From the NCBI GenBank assembly GCA_902805475.1, contig CADCSX010000005.1, forward strand, positions 879,501-943,500: a stretch of 64,000 nucleotides of DNA. Direction: 5' to 3'. The notes below the pieces were generated by a model. It was given only the letters and a program-made list of their open reading frames with translations, made no database searches and was not told the origin of the DNA. Source of the DNA: Entonaema liquescens. Its lineage: Eukaryota; Ascomycota; Sordariomycetes; Xylariales; Xylariaceae. Of the stretch, positions 12,519 through 24,253 are shown in pieces; the first letter of the stretch is position 1, and the number at the start of each line of letters is the position of its first letter. The position numbers were made by a program, and so were the translations under genes.

Positions 12519-14344
12519 TCATTTCTTAACCCTTACCCGAATACCCTTCGTCCCCTTCCACGGCAACGACAGGATCATCTCGCAGGCGATATCCACATCC
12601 TTGCGCGTCGTCTCGTACAGCTCGAGCTCGTGCCGGCGGAATATGGTCGCCAGCCCGATGTAGATCTCCGCGTAGGCTAGGTACATGCCGACGCACATGC
12701 GGGTGCCCTTGCCGAAGCCCACCATGTAGTGGCTCAGCGGCTTCGTCTTGCCGTCCAGCGGCGGCAGGTACCCGGCGTCCTCGAGCAGCGAGGGCTCGAC
12801 CTTTGGGTCGCCGAGCCACCGCTCCGGCTTGAACGCGTGCGGCTCCGGGAACAGCACCGGGTTGTGGTGCATCGACCAGATGTCCATGCCGACCGGCACG
12901 CCCGGCGGGAGTACGTAGTCCCGGTACGTCCAGGGCGCGGTCTTGTTGATGCGTGGCATGCGCTCGCTTACGGCACATGCTAGACGGAGACCTGTTGGGG
13001 GAAAGGTTAGTACTAAGTATATTGATCTGATGGGTACCGTTTTTCGTAAAATAGGCAGGTATGACTTACTCTCGTTGATGATGGCGTTTAGGAATGTGAA
13101 TGTTTCGAGCTCGAACCAATCGGGGATTTGGTTGGGGTCAGGGATCCTCTCGTTTAGCTCGGCTCGCAGACGTCGCTCGACCTCGGGGTTAGCCAGGATG
13201 TGGTAGCAGGCAACGCTCAATGTCCATTTCGTGGTATCGATTCCGGCAGCGATTGTAGAGATAGCTTCGTCCCGCAGCCTTGGGTAGGTCAACTCCTCAG
13301 GGGGTAATCGGGATGTGAGAATGTCGCGGTAGAGAGTAGGGAGAGGAGATTCCTTCGCTTCGTTGTTTCGGCCTCCGACCATATCGGCTACTTGGCTTCC
13401 GATTTCCTATTATTCAAGTTAGATGAAAGTTCCTCTTGGACTAGATATTGAGTGCGGGCTGGCCCCGTAATGTGGTGCGTGTCTTACCTCCTGGGCTTCA
13501 ACGACTGACTTGATCGGTGGCACAACAGTCTTAACGAGCCAACTTGGTAAGGCAGATACCAAGTATTGGATAGTGCTGAAATGCATGAAAGTGTGGCTAG
13601 TGTATAACAGATCCGACAGCCCTATCGCCAAAGAACTCTTAAAGTCGGGGGCGTCGGTGAAGAGCTTGGGTCGAGCAAAAGCTACTTCCATGATAACGTC
13701 GCTCGCCTGCGATCCCCAAACGTAGGTCAGGTTAACAACCTTTCCGGTGCCGGCATACTCGGTAGAGAAACGACGAGAGATACGGTCGACAACCGCCTGG
13801 ACTCGGTTGCCGTGTTCCCGTGACCTAGCACGGCTGTAGAAGGCGGCCATGGCACCTCGGCGTTGACGGTGCTTGCCGGACTCGATGGTCCCGAAAGCCG
13901 CGAGAGGTGCGCCGATGCTACGAGTATACATCTCGACCTTGTCGAATTGCTTGTTCGTCGCATAGACGACATCGAAATACGCTGGGTCGTCTATATGAAC
14001 CTCGAACGGGTTTATCCGTACAATAGGACCTTAGTTCAATATGTTTAGTATGATAATACCATTCCGGGCGCTATTGACTCACCATATTTCTCATGCATCT
14101 GCTTGATCTTGAAGATATACTGCCCGCCACCCTTCTTGAAGACGTTGTAATAGATCTCGTACCACGACGTGAGGGCGGCAAGTTTCGGGCCGGGGACTTT
14201 AGCCAAGGGACTTAGGAATAATCGGTAGACGACGAGGGATATGGCGTAGCAAATCCAGGCGCTGAAGGCCGCGGCGAGTAAGGAGGTGCCATACTGCTGG
14301 AACAATGAGATGACATCTCGCGTATTCCAGATGGCGATAGCCAT
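12519..14344 (-). CDS. Cytochrome P450 monooxygenase, microsomal
   Basis: Four exons on the minus strand (14083-14344, 13488-14029, 13070-13406, 12519-12991; introns 53, 81 and 78 nt) give 537 residues. Residues about 15-42 form one N-terminal membrane anchor, followed by the proline-rich hinge KVPGPK. The I-helix oxygen-binding motif is AAGIDTT. The ExxR motif is ESLR, with its Ser codon split by the third intron. The haem-binding loop is FGKGTRMCVG with the cysteine ligand. All key P450 motifs are present, so the enzyme should be active with a P450 reductase on the ER membrane. By general resemblance (VPGPK...FGKGTRMCVGMYLAYAE) it belongs with fungal P450s often annotated as trichodiene-oxygenase-like. 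The substrate cannot be told. No synthase gene (PKS, NRPS, terpene cyclase) lies near it, so it is an isolated P450. Confidence 0.93.
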
Positions 14345-16901
14345 TTTCTCTTCCTCTAGTAAGTGAACAAAATGGATATTACTATATTATGTTAGGTAGG
14401 TAGTATTGCTATTACACAATGCTATGCCTTGAGGTTTCATCTATACTACGTCTGGGTAACCTCGTGGCCATTTATATAATAGTTCAGAGTATACGACGAC
14501 CAGAAGCGGCGTTTATGAAACTGCCATATCTAAATTCCGATAGGCTGGTACTGTACAACGATTCTCAAAGTGCTTACCACCTTGCCCACGGAAACTCGCG
14601 GTGAGGGCTGACCTCACCCATCGTAACGCAGTCAGCGTCGACATGGTTCATTCTGCCAAATCCTCCGGAATCCTAGGGCTGCGGGAGATCGTGATGACGA
14701 ACCAATGATGGCTTAGAGAAAACAACCCAGATGCAAGCCACAAACGTCAGTAAATACCTGATAGAGTTACTTGTCCATCTCGTTGGTCCTCTTTACCTTG
14801 TTCCTTTCGAGGCAGTGAGGGTTGTCCCTGGTTCCTTGAAGCTATCCGAAGCTGACGAACATGGGCATCTCGTCTGAAAAATTACCGATTTTCTCCCACC
14901 CGTCCCACCTTCGCTGTTCTCTAGCATGTCTCCGGAAAAAGCTTTGACGGTATAGCTATTAGTCTTCGTCACCGGTTGTCAGCAATGTGGGGCGATAACG
15001 TCCAAAGCTCTCTTGGCTTACAAGGGATCTTGTACATATCTTGTATGACGCTCGTTAGGGTCAATAGAATCTCCGAGACCATTGCCGTGCTAGTGGTTAT
15101 TGGGAAGCACGCATATGGTACATAGAAGCACCTAGATAGTTTAAGGATGCCCCCAGATTAGAGTGCATTATACATCTCCATCTAGTCCGTATGCAACGGG
15201 ACTAATCCCGGGACGAATCGAGATGATAGTGTAGAATATCATCATCGACCGGAATCCTTGTTCTCATCCAGCTCCCTTTAGTAATAAGTCAGCACAGCCG
15301 GGCCCCTTTACGCTAACGTGGCGAAGTTTCAACCCCACATCTCCGGGACTCGAAGCATACGATCTATCAACATGATCGGCCCGTGCCAGTATTCGATTTC
15401 CACACCGGGGGGAACTCGAAGAGGCAAGCAAATCCCGTCTCTAGAATTCCGTGTAAAGAAACTTCGCCCAGAAGGTCGAAGCGACTCCTGCGATATTCGG
15501 CCGACCTATCATATATGTCACGGTTTAATTGTAAAAATCGATCCTAAGCGCGTTTCCTATTAAGTGGGATGAATAACAATGAAAACAAGGGGGGTTGCTT
15601 ACCGCTAACCAAGTGGACATATTTTGCCATCGCGGTAAGTTACAGAATCAAGTAACTAACTACTGAAATGTGCTTCACTGTTTAGGTCATCATGGATGGG
15701 GGTACGAGGTTCGAAGTCCTTTCGAACATGATTCTCTCCGGAGCTTGTCAGCATCCTTTGACATATCTGACAAAAAGAGCTAGCGTAAACAGCGAGTCAA
15801 GAAAGAGCGTGGGGTTTCGGTTATCTGAGTATATTCACTATCGAAACTAACTCATTGCTTTAGCAGCTGTCCGAAAGACGAGGACCGTGTTAGGTACCTA
15901 ATGATGTGGCTTCTCACTTCCGATGCCGATTCGACATACTGGTGGCACAAGAGTAGGGATCTGAGAACAGATCAATAACTTAAACCTGCTTGAACCTACT
16001 TGAGCTATCATGTCCAGGGATGGAACAGTGTGCTGAAAGGTCACTATTTTAAAGGACTCTGAAAGGAGTGCTTCCGAAAGGAGCAAAGGGTTCTAGAAGG
16101 AGTATTCAAGCCTGAAAGGAGTACATAATCTGACAAGAGTGTTCGAGTCTGACAAGACTGTCAACCGTCGAGAGGAGTATTAAAGTTTCAAAGGATTAAT
16201 AAAGTTCGGAAGGATTAAGATATGACTGAGATGTTAACACATTGCCCCTTTTGAATTCGGAGGGATTCCTATTGGCTTGAACAGTAACTTGTCTTCCGTG
16301 AAAAGCAATTGTCCACCCTAAATTATCCTTGTAATTGCGTTAAGGAAATTCCCGCATCTTACATACTACTAACTTGATGGAGTTTACGGGGTTTCGTAGG
16401 ATGACTACCCTAGTTGCTATTCCAGTAGTCTAGCTGAGGCTGAAGATACGATTCATACATCTCATTCCTCACATCTCATATGCAGTCTTATTACAACCAT
16501 GTAGATGTAATGCAACCCAAATATGACATAATTTGGCAATCGGAAATATCCTCATGACGCAAACCGGCTTAGAATACCTGGTGAAAAATGCTGCAGGTGA
16601 ATAATACAAAATGCTTGAGTTCTACTTGGTCACCGGGAGAATAAGATACGCGTATTAATAATGAATCTTATTTTTATTTGACTTTTGATATCTATTAAGT
16701 ATGCGTGAGGCTCCATTACCCAACTATCTACGAGAGGCGAAAGTTAGAGGGTTTTCGCAGTTTAAATACTCCGACTCCATCAGCCAATCCGAAGTTCTAT
16801 GCGGCTGTCATCATCCTCGTGAGTAAAACGTAACTAGTCTTCCATACCAACGCCCTAGTGATACATGTAGATGAATCGTAAAGTACCTATTAACAGCTCT
16901 T
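14345..16901. other. Intergenic tract, no gene seen
   Basis: About 2.5 kb between the 5' end of the P450 gene and the 3' end of spt6. No frame longer than about 81 codons, and none resembles a protein. It contains the degenerate tandem repeat listed separately at about 16061-16216. Confidence 0.5.
16061..16216. repeat. Degenerate tandem repeat, period about 19 bp
   Basis: A core like GAAAGGAGT recurs at 16061, 16076, 16095, 16114, 16132, 16151, 16170, 16189 and 16208. Spacing is 15, then 18-19 bases, with the core drifting (GACAAGAGT, GAGAGGAGT, CAAAGGATT). A possible outlying copy starts near 16035. The period is not a multiple of three and the tract has no open frame, so it looks like an old non-coding minisatellite. 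Confidence 0.7.
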
Positions 16902-19900
16902 TTACCTTCTCATCTGCTGTAGCCTGCTGATCTCACTATTGAATCGAAGCTTGAAGCCGTTGCAGAGAGCAAGCATGTGCGGATACTGGGACCCCATCAT
17001 CTCAAACGCGTGAGGAACTACCTTCACGTCCCACATGTTAATTCGCGAAGTCTTACTTGCTTTGAAGCACAGATAGAAATATCCGGCACGTTTGGGGTTG
17101 ATGCAAAACAAGTAGATCGAGCGGTTTGGGTTAGCGTCCGAGTACGATGTCAACCATTTTTCTATCTTGGAGTTAGCAGTTGATTTTGGCCTTGGGGATG
17201 TACCGAGGGAACTTACCAGCATCTGCGACGCTGCCCTTCTTGAACTTTTCGTGGCCCATCATTTCATCGACCTTCTTTGCCATTGCTTTGACATGGTCCA
17301 CGATCAATTCGTCAAGATCTGTATACGTATATTTACCGCCGATTCGAAGCGTCTTTCCAACGGAGAACTCGGTCTCCTTCTGTAGTTCGAGGACGTCGAT
17401 ATGTTGGTAGACTCCGTCTGCGACCTTCCAAGTGATCGTAAGATGATCATTACCTTTAGAAGACGGTCGGATAACTACATCGCCTGATGATTGGGAACCT
17501 AGAAATTCTTCTGCCTGCGTAGAGTTGAATGGCTTAAACAACGGGTGCTTGATTACTCGCTGTGTGCGACCCGTTGTCTTATCCTTCTCCCGTAGCGCAT
17601 CCTTATCGTCGTCCTCCTGTCTGAAATCCCAAGTGCCACGATCGTGATCATTGTGCTTCTTGTAGGGTCGGCGAAGTGCATCTTCACGTAAGGTGAGCTT
17701 CGCAAGGAAATCTTTCCGGTTAAGATCCACAATCTTAGCCTGTACAGTCTGGTTGACGTGAATGACGTCCCTGATCGATGCATTACTTCGGTGGCTGACC
17801 TCGTGAGCCTCGATTCGGCCTTCTATGCCACAATCGAGTTTGGCAATAGCGAAGTCATCCTTGACGACCCGTAGATTAACCGGGACAATCATGCCTTCTG
17901 CCAAAGACTCCTTAGTTTCGCCCGTGAACATGACGAATATCTGATCGGGAGTCAAGGGGCTGAAATTTCGACGGAGTTCTTCGTATGGTGCTTGCAGCTC
18001 TGCTCTGATGGTCTCTAGAGTCGCCCGTTTTCGTTGGTTGTAATTCTTTTCTAGCTGTTCTGCATATTCTTCCAGGATAAGCTCGTTGACCTTCTCCTGC
18101 TCATCCTCCCGGAACAACTTGCGAACTATCGCGCCAGCACCGTTCTCGTCAGTCTCGGCTTTCACATCCTCTTCATCCAACTCGAGGGCGTCTGCTGCCA
18201 TTTTGCGACCGAGCTCGTAGTCTTCGGGGTGAACACGAGTGTTATCCAGCGGTTCTGATGAGGGATTTGTAGGGTCGTATTCGATATAGAGGAAGCTTGC
18301 GCAATTGTTCCAGACTCGAGGACCGACTACTGGGAGCTTGTTGTTATCTGGGTCGCCGACAAGTTCGTCCCTGGAATTTACGACACCACCATTGGTATTA
18401 ATAGCTTTGATAACACTTGTTGCTTTGCGGGGACCTAAACCTGCAATGTATGGAAGTAGGTTGGCAGTATAAGCATCGCCAACAGCTTCGTTAATGTCAA
18501 CACCGCAAAGGTTTACCATGTCTACCATGGACGTCTCAAGGTGCTTTAATAGCTTCTCCTGGGGAAGTAGGTGTTGGCAGGGATTGAATAACAGAGAAGT
18601 AATGTCCTTCCCGAGAGCTGCGTACTCCTTCATAGGATTTTGGAGATATCTCGCTAGAGCGACACAGTAACGCGTGTTGGATGTCAAAGTTGGGTGATCG
18701 GCCTGTGCCCGGGGGCTGTCTTTGTAGAGCCTTGCGACTTCATCGTTGACAGTGACCACCTCCAGTAGTTCACTTCGAAAGTCGTCAGAATCAGGATCTG
18801 GGAATTCAGGGCCCGCGAGGTTCTTCTCGTTCACAAGACTTTCCAAATCACGAACTAATCGATGTGTATCCGTAGAGAAACCACTAACGCCGATAACGTC
18901 CGGTTTCCTGCGTTCAACTAGTTCGACGAAAGCCTCACGCTGCGATTCGTCGCGAGCAAGATTTCCAAATTTGCCATGCTCGATGACCCGCCCATCTTCT
19001 TCAACCCAGACCCAGAAGATAGGGTCTCGAGCCGGATCGCCCATGCCGTTTGACAAGGCGAGAACGCGAGGAGTAGTACCTAACACCATGCCCTTGGGTT
19101 TGTATGGGGCTTGGTCAAGTCGTTTAGAGTACTCCTCGCGGCATAATTTAAGTAGCTCCTCCTGGCATGCTGTTCGCAACGAGTCCTTGACCCCCTTGGC
19201 GATTACCCTCTCAAGTTTAGCGAATGCAATATCGAGGACCTTCTTACGCTCCTCATTCCAAGCATCTGCGAGTTCGCTGTAGTTGTCTGAAACAAACTCT
19301 GCTTGCAGCTGGCGCCGGAACTCTTTCTCGCTTTGAAGTCGGAGTCTAACCTCAATTAACCCTTCCTCTTCAGCTTTCATCATCTTCAGGAAGAGTTCTG
19401 GTCGACGCGCAAGGTCACTAATCGTCTGGTTGATAAGGTATTTAATTTCGTAATAAGGATGGGACTCGTCGATTCTTCGGAGTCCCTTTTCCGTTCGAAA
19501 GCAGCTGATCTCGCCCATCATGTAGAAATTCTGTCTGAAATGCTTTCGCATTCGCGGACTCATGAATAGCTCCTCGGCATACATATGTCTCGCCTGGTAG
19601 AGAACTTGGTCGCCAGTAGGGAAATCGCTATCAGTAAGGCGATCTGCAAGGTCGATTGGCAAGCTTTGCTCGTCGTCTGCGATCATCTTTTTGCCTTCGC
19701 GGAGGGCGTTCTGCGCTAGCCGGTCGGGAGAGATACCGTAAGCCTTAACGAATTTGTAGGAATTACTCTTGCGGACGCGTTCAAAACGGATGACTTTGCG
19801 CCCGGACGTTTGGTCCCCTTCACGACACCATTCATGGCAGCGATGTCCTTTAGTTGCGAGGCGTATTGAAAATTAATATAATCCTGAAGATCTTGGAGCT

Positions 19901-21354
19901 CTTCCATCGTGACGGCCTGACTTAACATTTCCGGGATCATCTCGTCGTTCACTTGCGTGACTTCTCGTAGATTGTCCCATGTCTTTTCAAGCACACCGCG
20001 CTTCTCATATAGAGATCGATACTTGATATCTAACTCAAGTATACGCCATAGGTCGTCCTGCGTGAGAAGCTTCTCTGCGTTGACGATATACTCTGGCGCT
20101 TCGGGATCGTCTCGATGGTCGGGATTCCGGGTTTTGCGAGCGTGGATGAGGTAGTCTTTCCGATGTTGAAAGACGTAGGGGACTTCCAGATCCTCAAGAA
20201 CGAAGTATTCGAGCACCTTGCCAACCGCCTTTTGAAATGGGCTATGCAAGTCACCAGACAGTTGCTTCTTGGGCCACATTAGATCGGCTATCCACTGAAT
20301 CTCGTCCTTGAACTGTTCACCTTGGATATTAAGGTGTTTAAAAGGTTTACGGTCAAGTTGGAATCGTTCAGGTTCGTCCGTAAAACGAATAGCGTTATCT
20401 TCGTCAGTTAGAAGCTTCTCCGCCAACTGCGAAGGCTCGAACACATCCTTTAGTTCGAGAGTCTGTTCTTCTCTCTGTCGTTCCTCTTCCTCCTCTTCCT
20501 CGTCTAAGGCCCATTGATAGTCTTCCCCGTTTCCGAAGATAGCTTCCATGTCTTCAAGAGCGTCTTTATCCAATCCAGCTCGGTCAACGATCCGTCCCGC
20601 GATGCCTTTGTCTCGAGGTCGAGCAACTTCCATGTCCTCCATTTGGCGCATACGTTCGTCTTCATCTTCGGGAAAATCTTCCTCAATAAAATCATCGAAC
20701 TCGCCGGCAGTGGCGCGATGGCTTGGTCGTGAGTACGGGTGATCATCAGCAAGCTCATCGTCTTCATCGGAAAACATATCGTCAAGGCCGCGCCGCTCAT
20801 TTCCACGGGTGTCGTCATCACGGTGGCCACGCTTGAGCCTTTTAAATTTACCCTACACGTATATGTTAGAGAAAATAACCGCACTCTTGTGAGACTAGCT
20901 TATCATACCTGCGAAGGCTGTTTGCGTTCCCATTCGGGAATATTCTCACCGATAAGATCGAGATCCTCTTCGTCTAATTGAGCTTCCTCTTCACGCTCTT
21001 GTCGTCGCTTGCGCTTTCTTCGCTTGCGGCGCTCGTCTTCGTCCTCGACCAAATCTTCGTCTTCATCTTCGTCCTCATCTACGATAAACCCTTCGCGGAT
21101 CTATTAGAGTAGTCAGCTACCTGAATCAAACAGCTATCATTGCGATAGTAAGCAAGATTAAGAACGTATATTACCTTTCGTGCTTCTTCTTCGTCATCGT
21201 CATCTTCATCCTCTTCGCTGGAATCATCCATTTCCTGTCCTCGGTTTCGTGATCTTTCCCGAGTCTCGCCGGTCTCCTCGTCAAAGGATTCATCATCCTC
21301 TTCGTCATCAAGTTCAGCCTCGCCCGAAATCAAATCTCTCATTGAATTACTCAT
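16902..21354 (-). CDS. spt6: Transcription elongation factor Spt6 (apparent 1-base frameshift)
   Basis: Minus-strand exons 21175-21354, 20909-21100, 17217-20852 and 16902-17161. If one missing base near 19801-19803 is allowed, they encode about 1422 residues, the usual Spt6 size. Order: very acidic N-terminus with basic KRRKRKRR patches; the helix-rich region; the YqgF-like domain (VLGTTPRVLALSNG); the helix-hairpin-helix (YIAGLGPRKATSVIKAI); the S1 domain (GMIVPVNLRVVKDDFAIAKL); and tandem SH2 domains up to the C-terminus. The 3' intron 17162-17216 uses the second of two nearby AGs, which joins ADA to EKWLTSYSDANP in frame. Known role: histone chaperone and elongation factor that travels with RNA polymerase II. 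The frameshift lies between KRP and RKVIRFERVRKSNSY, in a GGG run. The phase of the downstream splice site is right only if that base is restored. For an essential gene this suggests a sequence error. Confidence 0.93.
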
Positions 21355-21820
21355 GTTGACGAAGTTGATGGGGTCGGCGGCAGATGATGGAAAGGTAAGC
21401 GCGGTTCGATGGATAAAGAGTAGGAATTAAATCTACACTGGATTGATTGGATTGATGGGTTGGAAGACGCAAGCTGCCGCGAACGGAAGATAATCGCGTT
21501 GCTAGCTCCAATCCCAAAAATTATAGATTTATGAAAAGGTAAAAAGGATGTAATTGCTGGGGCGACCAAGTCCAAGTTAAACTCTCCTTAGCCTTGGGGG
21601 AGCTAGAAATTTAGATCGCGTCGCCAGCCTCGCAATTGGACAAAGCGCGAAGCATCGCATTGGTCAGAATTTTTTAGAAGACGTAGTAAAGCCACATATG
21701 TCACGTGAAAGATATGGGATGAGGCTTGCGTAGCCGGATTATCGATAAGAGTAGTGTTACAATTCAGCTTTGATGTCTTGAGGATGTTATCTCCACCTTA
21801 CTTTTATCCTTAGTAACTTG
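21355..21820. promoter_or_regulatory. Presumed spt6 upstream region
   Basis: About 470 bases of normal composition between the spt6 start (minus strand) and the target-site copy flanking the RIPed element. The spt6 promoter must lie here, but I cannot assign individual sites. RIP-type decay does not visibly extend into it. Confidence 0.4.
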
Positions 21821-21825
21821 TATCT
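21821..21825. repeat. Left target-site duplication (TATCT)
   Basis: The five bases outside the left LTR read TATCT. The five outside the right LTR (29076-29080) read CATTT. They differ only by two C/T transitions, as expected for a 5-bp duplication later altered by RIP. Short, so moderate confidence. Confidence 0.5.
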
Positions 21826-21970
21826 TGTCATAGTATGGTATGAGTATAGATTGGATTATGTTATTATATTAGTTAAGTTCCATAAGGGAATTTTTAAGAT
21901 AATAAACGTAAGAATATATTTAAAATATATGAGTTTTTATATAAATTTTATAAGTTTATATTATATAATA
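21826..21970 (-). repeat. Left LTR (3' LTR of the element)
   Basis: 145 bp starting TGTCAT and ending TATAATA. It aligns without a gap to 28931-29075. I count 26 differences, all transitions, with the G/C state on this side in 25 of them. The outer part of this copy is thus far less mutated than its partner. The reverse complement of the adjoining internal bases contains GGGTGGTAAA, a polypurine-tract-like sequence, consistent with this being the 3' LTR of a minus-strand element. Confidence 0.88.
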
Positions 21971-23689
21971 TTTACCACCCGTAAAAAATGCGATGTTTTT
22001 ATTATTATTTATTTTATAATAAAATTATATTTAATTTTTATACGATTTTAATAAAATAATTATATTTATATTATATTATAAATTAATATTTTCGTAACCG
22101 GAAATTAATTAATAATTTATTTATATTTTCTTTTAATTTTTTTTATAATAGTTATTATATATATTAATTATTAAATTTAATGTATTTAATAAAATATTAT
22201 TTTTTAATAATATTTTTTTAATGATTTTTTTATAATATATTTTAAAAAAAATTATTTTTAAATATAGTAAAAAACAATTAAAAATATTTAATAAAAATGT
22301 TAATTTAAAATAATTAATTAATATTACATTATAAATTTTAAAATTGTTAAAAAATTTTAAATAATAAATTAATTTTTTAATTTATTTAATAATATAAAAA
22401 AGTTTTATATATTATTATTTTAATTTATAATTAAAAATAACGGTAGTAAAAATATTATAATTTTTATATAATTGTAAAAATATATATTATTTTTTATAAA
22501 AAAACATAAATTTATATCGTTAATTATAATAAAATTTTATAAATATAAACATTAAAATAATTATATTATAAATATTAATTTGTAATAAAAGAAAATTTTA
22601 ATATTATATTTTTAAAAATTAAATAATAAAATTAAATATAAAACCGTATAAAATTTTAAAAAAATTTAACTTTATTATAAAAAATTTAATAAAATTTAAT
22701 TTATATTAAAAATAGGAAAAATATTATTTTTATAATTTATTATTATTAAAAAAATAAAAATAATATTATAAATAAAACTTAATAAATAAAATATATCGTT
22801 TTATTTAATTATTAATTTAAAAGTAATAAATGGTTATATATAATAATTTTATATCGCATATTATTTAAAATATAAATTAAAATTCCGATAAAAATTTAAA
22901 ATTTTTATTTAAAATAATAACTTTAAATAATTTTTATTTAATATTAAATAATTAATTATAAAACGTTTTAACTTATTATAAAACATTATAATCGTATTTA
23001 TTAAAAATTAAAATAATTAATTTAATAAATTTATTAATAATAATATTAAATAAATTATAATTATTATTATTTTAAAAAGAACCAAAAATTATATTTATCA
23101 TAATTATATAAAAAAAATAAAAAAAATTAATAATAAATTAAAATAAACTATAAAATTTATAATTACATATATAATATAATAAATATTTAAAATACAATTT
23201 TATGTATTTCGTAAATTCTTTTTAATTAAAAATAAAATATTATAAATAATTACGAAAACGATTAAATTTTAAATAATTTAATTTATATATTATTTTAAAA
23301 ATCTTAAAATTACAATTTTTTAATATATATAATTTATCATAAATATTTAAATATTTTTAAATAAATCTATTTTTTAAATAAAATAAGAAATTTGTAATAT
23401 TTTATTAATTAAAATGGTAATTAACATTAATGATATTTAATATTATTCGCCATTTAAAATTTTCGTAATAATTTTATTACATTTTAATTTTAAATTTTAA
23501 AGTTATTTATATTAATGTAATATTATAAACATTATATAATATAAAAAAGTTATTATTAAATTTTAAAATTACTATACGAATAGTTAATAAAACTTTATTA
23601 AATAAAGTTTAAAAATCGTTTAATTATAAATTAATAAATAAAATTTAATATTTATTAATATCGTTAAAAAAAAAATTTAATTTTTTTAA

Positions 23690-23884
23690 TTAAAAAGTTA
23701 ATTTAATTAAATATAAAGAATTAAACGTTAATAATCGTAATAATATATCGGGAATTATATGAAATTTCCCAAGTTTATATAATAACATATACGAAAATTT
23801 AAAAATATATTTAAAAGTTTTAATTAATCGTAAATTTTTATTATTTATTATAATAAAGTTAATAAAATTTAAATATTTTATCAT
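23690..23884 (-). pseudogene. Relic of Gypsy RNase H C-terminus
   Basis: A 64-codon open stretch inside the RIPed block. Its reading YKLGKFHIIPDILLRL keeps the spacing of the conserved end of Gypsy RNase H (lysine-proline-glycine-lysine, then P-D-A-L-S-R-L). Proline to leucine, alanine to isoleucine-type and serine to leucine changes follow from C-to-T transitions. Not functional. Chance similarity in low-complexity sequence is possible. Confidence 0.5.
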
Positions 23885-24004
23885 TCCGAAAATAACTTTA
23901 TAATTAATAAAAATATAAATTTCTTTTTATATAATAAAAATATAATAATAAGTTTTTTTTAAAGTTTAAATAAAATTTAAAACTTTTATTTTAATAAGTT
24001 AATA

Positions 24005-24253
24005 TTATTTTTTAAAATGTGTAAAAATGCGTAATAAAAATACAATTAATTTTATTATAATTCGTAAAATATAAATAATAAACTTATCATTTTTCATTAA
24101 TTTAAATAAGATATTTTTAATAATATAATAAATATAAATTTTAATTTTAATATAAAAAACATTAAAATTAATATATAATATTTTTATAAAGTTAAAAAAA
24201 TAAAAAATTATATATTTCGTTAATATATTTTTAATATTATAAAATAATTTCAA
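24005..24253 (-). pseudogene. Relic of Gypsy RT/RNase H junction
   Basis: An 82-codon open stretch just upstream, on the minus strand, of the RNase H remnant. The reading keeps the hydrophobic spacing of the fungal Gypsy segment AF..LK..LT.P..L..FD....LYIDLDAS, with D-to-N and A-to-V replacements typical of G-to-A and C-to-T decay. It ends in a FLxRLLTxxEK-like stretch. Its position relative to the 23690-23884 relic is the expected one. Confidence 0.5.

Noticed and set aside
12519..14344. P450 as part of a secondary-metabolite cluster
   Set aside because: No synthase, transporter or regulator lies near it. It is flanked by kilobases of empty sequence and by housekeeping genes.
15700..15735. 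tRNA-like B-box string GGTTCGAAGTCC
   Set aside because: It has an extra base relative to the B-box pattern, and no cloverleaf or A box fits around it.
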